A stretch of DNA of 64,000 nt from Melittangium boletus DSM 14713. GTDB taxonomy: Bacteria; Myxococcota; Myxococcia; Myxococcales; Myxococcaceae. A program made the position numbers and the translations under genes. The stretch lies in assembly GCF_002305855.1 (NCBI RefSeq), contig NZ_CP022163.1, positions 9,491,765 to 9,555,764 of the forward strand, read 5' to 3'. The notes under the pieces are model-generated. The model did not search any database. It was not told the origin of the DNA and saw nothing but the letters and a program-made list of their open reading frames with translations. Position 1 is the first letter of the stretch, and every line of letters starts with the position of its first letter. Shown in pieces: positions 53,301-62,300 of the stretch.

Positions 53301-56300
53301 GCCCTCGATGGCCACCGAGGACATCTGGCGAAGCAGCTCGCTGAACGTCATCCCCTCGTTCATGCGCGCGCGCAGCGGCAGCGGCGTGGCGAACAATCCG
53401 AGCGTGTCCCGCAGCATCTCATCGTCGCGATTGGCGATGGGCGAGCCAATCACGATGTCGTCGTTGCCGGTGAGCCGGTAGAGGTAGGCGTTCAGCACCG
53501 CGAGCAGGAACATGAACAGCGTCACGTTGGACTCGCGCAGGGCGGCCTGGAGCTTCGCCACCGTCTCGCGCTCGAACCACGCATCCACGGTGCTGCCGTC
53601 GTACGTGAGGACGCCAGGCCGCGGATGATCCGTGGGCAGGGCCAGCGCGGGGGGAACGGTCTCGAACTGCCGCAGCCAGTAGGCCTTGGCCTGGTCGAAC
53701 ACCCCGTCTCGCACGGCGTCGTGCATCCGCTGCGCATAGTCGAGGTAGTCCACCCGCGGCACCGGCGCGCCAGGCCGCTGACCGGTGGCCAGCTGGTTGT
53801 AGAGCTGGCTGAACTCCTTGATCATGTTGATCGTGGAGGTCTCGTCCCAGACGATGTGATGGATGACGAAGACCAGCATGTGGCGCTGGTCCGGGTACGT
53901 CACCAGGCGGGTGCGGAAGAGGGGCCCCGCGTGCAGATCGAAGAGCTGATTGCCCAGCCCATCTGCCACGTGCTCGGCGTCATCCCGGACCTCGGAGGCC
54001 GGGATGTGGCGGCGGTCGATGAAGACGTCCGAGGCCTCGAGCCGGATGGGAGCGCCCAGCACCTGGATCGGCTTGCCGTCCTGGTAGTCGAAGCGGGCGC
54101 GGAACACCTGATGCCGGGCGATGAACTGATTCCAGGCCTCCAGGTACGCCTCGGAGTTGATCGCTCCGTCCAGGAACAGCGTCAAGGTGATGTTGTAGAC
54201 CGGCGAGTCCGGATCGAGCGTGTACGCGTACCACTCCGGAATCTGCTGCGGCGCCACGTCGTAGACGGCCTGGGGCGCCACGTGCGTGAGCGCGCCGAAG
54301 TCCAGCTCGGCCCGGGCCTTCCGGCCGGAGCCATTCGGGGTCATCCGCAGCCGATCGACTTGCTCGGCGTAATCACCCAGCAGGGGCGACTCGAAGATGA
54401 CGCGCAGCGGGATGTCGATGTCGAAGGCCTTGCGCGCCTTGGTCGTCATCTCCGCGGCGGCCAGCGAGTGGCCTCCGAGCGAGAAGTAGTTGTCATCCAG
54501 GCCCACGGAGGACACGCCGAGCAAGCGCGACCAGATCTCCGCCAGCCGCCGCTGCGTTTCGGTAGCGGGCGGACGGTGCTGACGCGCCTCGTTCTGGGCG
54601 CTGCCCGTTGGCGGAGGCAGGGCCTTGCGATCCAACTTCCCGTTGTCGGTGAGCGGGAACTCGTCCAGGTAGACGAAGTCGGTGGGCACCATGTACTCCG
54701 GCACCCGCTCCTGCAGGTGCAGGATGACGTTGGAGAGCAGGGGCGCGGGCTTGATCCGAGGGACCATGTACGCCACCAGGCGGGTGTAGGCCCCCGCCTC
54801 GGAGAACGCCTTCACCACGGCATCCTTGATCTGCGCGTGCTCGCGCAGCGCCGTCTCGATCTCGCCAATGTCGATGCGCCGGCCGCGCAGCTTGATCTGA
54901 TGATCCAGCCGCTCCAGGAACACCAGGGAGCCGTCATCGAGGTAGCGCACCCGATCGCCCGTGCGGTACATGCGCGCACCCGGCTCGGCCGAGAACGGAT
55001 CCGGCACGAACACCCGCGCCGTCCGCTCCGGATCCGCGGCGTAGCCACGACCCACGCCCAGTCCACCGATGCACAGCTCGCCCGCCACGCCGATGGGCAC
55101 CGGACGCAGGGCATCATCGAGGACATAGATCTTGTGGTTCTGCAGCGTGCCGTTGATCGGCATGTACGTCAGGTCGCTCGAGGGCGCGGACAGGATGCGG
55201 TGATGGCACGAGTCATCCGAGCACTCGGTGAGCCCATACATGTTCATCATCGGGATGCGCGGCCACAGCGCGAACCAACGCTGGCACAGGTCCGGGGGAA
55301 GCCCCTCGCCGTTCATGATGAGCCAGCGCAGCGATGACAGATCATACGTCCCGGGCGCCGACTCCAGCTCCGCCAGCATCGCCTTCATGTGCGCCGGCAC
55401 CGACTGGATGACGGTGATGCGCTCACGCTGGATCTGCCCGAACAAGCGCTTGGGATCCCACGCGTCATCACCGGTCAGGACGGCGGTCCTCCCGCCCATG
55501 AGCAGCGCGGAGAACATCTGCCAGATGGAAACGTCGAAGGTCTGGACGGCGATCTGCGCCACCACGTCCTGCTCGCCCACGCCCAGGTCGAGCGCCTTGG
55601 CGAACAGGTGGTTGAGCATGCCGTGGTGGTGCAGCATCGCGCCCTTGGGCACGCCCGTCGAACCCGACGTGAAGATGACGTAGGCGAGCTGGGCCAGCTC
55701 GGTCCGCACCTCGGGCGCGGTGCGCGGCGCCGTCGCGGGAAGCTCCTCGATGACCAGCACCTGCGATGCCGGGAAGAAGCTGGAGGCCTTCTCGGCGTGG
55801 GCCCGGGAGGAGATGGCGAAGCGCGCCGCGCCCAGCTCGAGCATGCTGGCGATGCGCCGCTCCGGATGGCCGAGATCCACCGGCATGTACGCGCCGCCGG
55901 CCTTCCACACGCCAAGGATCGAGGCCATGTAATCCAGCCCGCGATCCAGCATCAACGACACCACCGACTCCGGCTTCAAGCCCCGCGCGATCAGGGTGTG
56001 CGCGATCTGGTTGGCTCGGGCGTCCAGCTCCTCATAGGTGATGCTCCGTCCATCGCAGACGGCGGCGACGCGGCCGGCGTACGTCCGGGCGCGCTGGGCG
56101 AAGAGCTCATGGAAGCAGGCCAGCTCGGGCAGGGACCGGTCGGTGCGGTTGCGCTCGACGACTTCCGCGCGCACGGCGGCCTCGCTCATGAGGGGGTAGT
56201 CCTCGAGCGGCCGGCCCATGTCCTCCGTCACGCCGCGCAGCACGTGAACCCACCCCTCGTGCAGACGCTCGACGGTGGAGCGCTTGAACAGGTCGGTGTT

Positions 56301-59300
56301 GTACTCCCACTCGCCCTCGACGAGCCCTTCCGTCTCCCACAACGCGAGCAGCAGGTCGAACTTGGCCGTCCGCGACTCGTAGTCGAAGTGCTGGGAGTCG
56401 ACGCCCGGCATGGACACCTTGGAGCCGAACAGGTTGTGCAGGACGAACATCACCTGGAACAGCGGGTTGGCCCCGGCGTCGCGGTGGGGAAGCACCTCCT
56501 CGACGATGCGCTCGAACGACACGTCCTGGTTGTCGTAGGCCTCCAGCGTCCGCTTGCGGACCTGCGCCAGGAGCTGCCGGAAGGTCTGGCGCTCGGAGAG
56601 GTCCACGCGCAGGACGAAGGTGTTGATGAAGCAACCGATCAACCCTTCCAGCTCCGGACGGCTGCGGCCCGCGATGGGCGAGCCCACGGTGACGTCCCGG
56701 CTGCGCGTGACGCGGTGGAGCAGCGTGGCCAGCGCCGCCTGGAGGACCATGTAGAGGGTGACCCCCTCCCGCTGGCAGAGCGTCTGGATGGCCTGGGACA
56801 GCTCCCCGCCCAGCGAGAACGGCAGCTTGGCCCCGTGGTGGCTCTGCGTGCGCGGCCGGGGGAAGTCGAGCGGCAGCTCCAGGTAGGGGACTTCCTTGCC
56901 CAGCACCTCGCGCCAGTACGTCAACTGCCGGTCGAAGAGCGCTCCATCCACCTGCCTGCGCTGCCAGGCGGCGTGATCGTAGCTCTGGATCGGCAAGGGG
57001 GGCAGCCGGGGAGCACGCTCCTCGAGGAACGCCGCGTAGCACTCCCCCACTTCCTGGATGAAAATGCCCATGGACCACCCATCGCAGATGATGTGGTGCA
57101 TGTTCAGGAAGAGGACGTGGGTTTCGGGAGCGAGCCGGAACAGCGTGATGCGGAAGAGCGGCAGCTGGCTCAAGTCGAAGGTTCGCTCGGCCTCGTGCTC
57201 GATGCGCTGACGCGCCTCCCGCTCGGGATCCGCCGCTTCACTCAAGTCCACGAGGTCGACGACGAAGCCCACCTGCTCATGGATGCGCTGGTAGGGCACG
57301 CCCTCCACGGTGAAGAACGAGGTGCGCAGCGACTCGTGCCGCTGCATCACCGCCCGCAGGCTCTTCTCGAGCCGGGCCACGTCCACGTGTCCATCCAGCC
57401 GCAGGGCGTAGTGGACGTTGTAGCTGGAGTCCTCGGGGTTCAGCTCGTTGAGGAACCAGAAGCGCTGCTGGGCGAATGACAGCTCGAGCCGTTCCGCGCG
57501 AGGCACGGGCACCAACAGCTCCCGGGCCGCCGGGGTCCCGAGCGCCTGCGCTCCCAGGGCCTGCACCGCGAAGTCCGCGATGGTGGGGTACTGGAACAGG
57601 CTGCGCAGGGGCAGCTCCCGCTGGAAGCGGTCGCGCACCCGGGCGATCACCTGGGTGGCCATCAACGAGTGACCGCCCAGGTCGAAGAAGTTGTCGTGGA
57701 TGCCCACGCGCTCGACCTTCAGCACCTCGGCCCACACCGTGGACAGGTACGACTCCAGCTCGTCGCGCGGAGCCACGAAGGACTCCCCGCCCCGCATCTG
57801 CTCGCGCGTGGGCACGGGCAGCGCCTTGCGGTCGATCTTCCCGTTGCGGTTGAGCGGGAAGCTCTCCATCACCATGAAGATGCCCGGCACCATGTAGCCA
57901 GGCAGCTGACCGCGCAGCTTCGCCTTGAGCGCCTCGATCAGCTCGCCCGCGGGGGCCGTGGACACCACATAGGCCACGAGCTGCTTGTCCGCGCCCTCCT
58001 TGCCGCGTGCCAGCACCACCGTCTGCTGGACCGTGGGGTGCTCGGCGATGCGCGACTCGATCTCGGACAACTCGACGCGGTAACCCCGAACCTTGACCTG
58101 GTCATCCAGGCGGCCCAGGAAGTCCAGCTGCCCATCGATGGTGTACTTGCCGATGTCTCCCGTCTTGTAGAACCGGGAGCCGGGCTCCGCGCGGAAGGGA
58201 TCCGGCATGAACACCGACGCGGTCAGCTCCGGACGCTCGAAGTAGCCGCGCCCCACCGCGACGCCGCCGATGTACAGCTCACCCGCCACGCCGATCGGCG
58301 CGAGCCGCAGCTCCCGGTTGAGCACGTAGACCTGCATGTTGCCCACGGGCCGGCCCACGGGCAGACGATCCAGCTCCCGCCGCGCGTACGGCTCCAGGGA
58401 CACCGCGGAGACGTCGTCCGAGCACTCGGTGGCGCCATAGGTGTTGTAGAGCGGGATGCGGGGGTAGAGGGAAACCCAGTCCCGGAGCATTTCCGGAGGC
58501 AAGGTCTCCGCGTTCGACACCACGGCGCGCAGGCGGGACAGCTTGCCCTGCCATCCCGTATCGGCGTGGATGACCTGCAAGAGGGCGCGCAGCAGGGACG
58601 GCACCACCTCGATCACCGTGAGGCCGTGGCGCTCCAGTTCCACGTAGAGGCGAGCCGGATCCTTCGCCACCTCGTCCTTGAAGACGTTCGTCGTCCCTCC
58701 GACGAGCAAGGGCGACAGGAACTGCCACACCGAGATGTCGAAGCACTGCGAGGCGTCCTGCAGCATCACATCCGTCGGGCCGAGACCGAGCACCAGGATC
58801 TTGCTGTACAGGTGGTTGAGCATGCCCCGCTGATCGATCATCGCCCCCTTGGGAACGCCGGTGGTTCCCGAGGTGAAGATGACATAGGCGAGGTGGCCCG
58901 GCTGGCTGCGGGGCGCCGGGTCGTGCTCCTCGTGGGAGGCCGCGAGGATGTCGTCCAGGAAGTAGAGCGCGGGAGACTTCTCGCCCAGGGCGGAGGCCAC
59001 CGCACGAGCTTCCTTCTCGAGCGCGCGACCGCACAGCAGGATGCGGCTGCCACTCTGCTCCAGCAACTGCGCGTGCCGCGCGGTGGGATGGCGGGGATCC
59101 AGCGGCAGGTACGCCCCACCCGCCTTGAACACGCCCAGCATGAGGGTGAGGAAGTCGATGCCCCGCTCGTCGAGCAGGGACACCAGCGACTCGGCCTCGA
59201 CGCCCTGGGAGATAAGGAAGTGGGCGAGCCGGTTGCTCCGGCGATTCAGCTCCCGGTAGGTCAGCCGCTCGTCGCCGCTCACGACCGCCACGGCGTCTGG

Positions 59301-62300
59301 CGTCGCGGCGACCTGCTTCTCGAAGACCGGCGCGAACGCGGTCTGGATCCGGAAGTCGACGGAGCTCTCGTTCCAGTCCTCCAGGATCAGCGCGCGCTCC
59401 GCCTCGGGCAGGAGGGGCAGCCGCAGCAGGGGCACATCGGGCGTCTCGACGATGCTGGCGAGCAGCGTCTGGAAGTGGCCGGTGAAGCGCGCCACCGTCG
59501 CGGCATCGAACAGGCGAGTGGCATACTCGAAAGCCGCGTGGAGCTGGCCCTCCTCCTCCCACATCTCCAGCAGCAGGTCGAACTTGGCCGTGGTGATCCG
59601 GGTGTCGAACGGCGCCGTCCGCACGCGAGGCAGCTCCAGCCGCCACGCGCGGGTGTTCTGGAAGGCGAACATCACCTGGAACAGGGGGTTCTGGCTGATG
59701 TCCCGCTCCGGCTGCACCTCCTCCACCAACTTCTCGAACGGCAGCTCCTGGTGCTCGAAGGCCTCCAACGTGTGCTGGCGGACCCGGTGCAGCAGCTCCC
59801 GGAACGTGGGGCGCTGGGAGAGATCCGTCCGCAGCACCAGCGTGTTGACGAAGCAGCCGATCAACGCCTCGAGTTCGGGCTTGCCGCGTCCGGCCACGGG
59901 CGTGCCGACGGTGATGTCCTCGCTGCCCGAGTAATGGTGCAGCAGGACGTTGAAGGCCGTCAGGAGGAACATGAACAGCGAGGTGTCCTCGCGCTCACAC
60001 AGGGCCTTGATGCCCGCCACCGTCTGGGGAGGGAGGGTGAAGCCCATCCGCGCGCCGCGGCTGGCGGTGCGAACCGCGGGTGCCGGCCTGTCCAGGGGAA
60101 GCTGGAGCAACGGCACCGGCTGGGCGAAGACCGAGCGCCAATACGCCACGTCCTCCGCCAGCGCACCCGACTCCACGCGCTGCGTCTGCCAGGCCGCGTA
60201 GTCGTGGTAGTGGATGCGCAAGGGACCGAGCCCGGAGTCATCGCTCCCCCGGGACAGCGCGGAGTAGAACCGGCCCAGCTCCTCGACGAACAACGCGATG
60301 GACCAACCATCCACGATGATGTGGTGCAGGCAGACGCCGAGCACGTAGCGGTCGCTCGCGACCCGCACCAGATGGACCCGCACCAGCGGACGCGAGAAGT
60401 CAAAGGGCCTGGCCGCCTCGAGCTCCAGCAGCCGCCGGGCCTCGTCGAGCGGAGAACCGGCCGTTCGCGCATCCAGATGGCCCAGTTGGAAATCGACGTG
60501 CTCGTGGAGCACCGGGTACGGCACACCGCGAACGTCACCGAACGTGGTCCGCAGTCCCTCGTGGCGCGCGAAGACGGCCTGAAGGCTCCGCTCCAGCATC
60601 GCGGTGTCGAGTTCGCCCTCCAGCAGGAGCGCGCCCGAGACGTGATAGGAGGTATCGGAGGGATCGAGCTGCTGGATGAACCACAGCCGCTTCTGAGCGT
60701 AGGACAGCGCGAGCGAGCCCTCGCGGGGGGCGCGCGGGATGGCGGCCACGGGGGCGCGTCGCTCGAGCGACGCGAGGCTTCGGGTGAACTCCTCCACCGT
60801 GGGGTACTGGAACAGGTGGCGCAGGGGCACGTCGCACGCGAAGTGCTCGCGCACCCGGGAGATGACCTGGCCCGCCAACAGCGAGTGACCCCCGAGCGCG
60901 AAGAAGTCCGAGCGAGCGCCTACCCGCGCCACCCCGAGCACTGCCTGCCAGATGGACGCGACGGCGCGCTCGGCCTCGTCACGCGGCGCCACGTAGTCCA
61001 GCTCCGCCATCTGGGCGGCGGTGGACCGCGCCAGGAGCGCCTTCACATCCACCTTGCCCACCGCGGTGAGCGGCAGCTCCTCGAGCAGGACGTACAGGTG
61101 GGGCACCATGTACGCGGGAAGCGTCTCCCCGAGATGACGCCGCAGCGCCTCGGGGGTGGACTCCGGTGCGCCCGCCTGGACCGGGACGACATAGGCCACC
61201 AGGTGCCGGCCGCCCAACCCATCATCGGGTGCCAGGACCACGGCCTGACGAAGCGCCGGATGGGCGCGCAGGGGCGTCTCGATGTCACCCAGCTCGATGC
61301 GGGCTCCGCGCACCTTGACCTGCTGATCGCGGCGCCCGAGGAATTCAAGCTGGCCGTCCGCGCGCCACCGGGCGAGGTCCCCGGTGCGATACAGCCGCGC
61401 TCCGGACTCGGAGCCATGAGGATCCGGGATGAACCGCTCCGCCGTCCATTCCGGCCGGTTGATGTAGCCGCGCCCCACCCCGATGCCGCCGATGTACAGC
61501 TCTCCGGCGACCCCCACGGGCGCCAGCCGCAGCTCGCGATCCAGGATGTACACGGTGCTGCCCGTGCGAGGCCGCCCGATGGGCACGCTGACCTGCTCCG
61601 CGGAGGGCGGCGTCGTCACGTCATGGAACGTGGCGACGTCGGTGCACTCGGAGGGACCGTAGACGTTCTGCAGCGGAATCCGGGGGAAGCGCGCCAGCCA
61701 CCGCCGGCAGACCTCGACGGGAAGCGTGTCTCCGCCCACCAGCACCCGCCTCAAGGAAGGAGAAGCCTCCCGGCCAGTGCTCAACAGCGCGTCGAGCAGC
61801 GCCGGGACCACGTCCATCAGGGTGATTCGAAGCGCGGCCAGCGCCTCGTGCAGACGCTCGGGATCACGTGCCTCCTCGTCGGAGAGGATGTGCACCTGTC
61901 CACCGACCGTCAGGGGCGCGAGGAACTGCCAGGTCGTGGCATCGAAGATGTGCGGGGCGTGCTGCGCGACGCGATCCTCGGCGCACAGGCCGATCTGCTG
62001 GATGAAGGCATGGCAGTGGTGGCTGAGGCTCCGGCGCTCCACCAGCGAGCCCTTGGGCACTCCCGTCGTGCCCGAGGTGAAGACGACATAGGCCAGGCTG
62101 GAGGAAGGGACACTCACCCCAGGGTTGTGGGTTCGCGTCTCCGAGCCCGATAGCGACTCGATGAGATGCAACGGCACCTGGGCGCCCGCGGCGGCCAGCG
62201 CGCCACGCGCGTGCTCGGCGAGGGACTGGGCGCACAGCACGGCCCAGGGAGCGCTCTCCGCCACCACCCGGGCCAACCGGCTCGTGGGCTGCTGCGGATC

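Noticed and set aside
50130..55337. Very long plus-strand open frame opposite the NRPS (and a similar one at 57669-62153)
   Set aside because: The translations are Arg/His/Gln/Gly-rich with no motif and arise from the third-codon GC bias of the NRPS on the minus strand.
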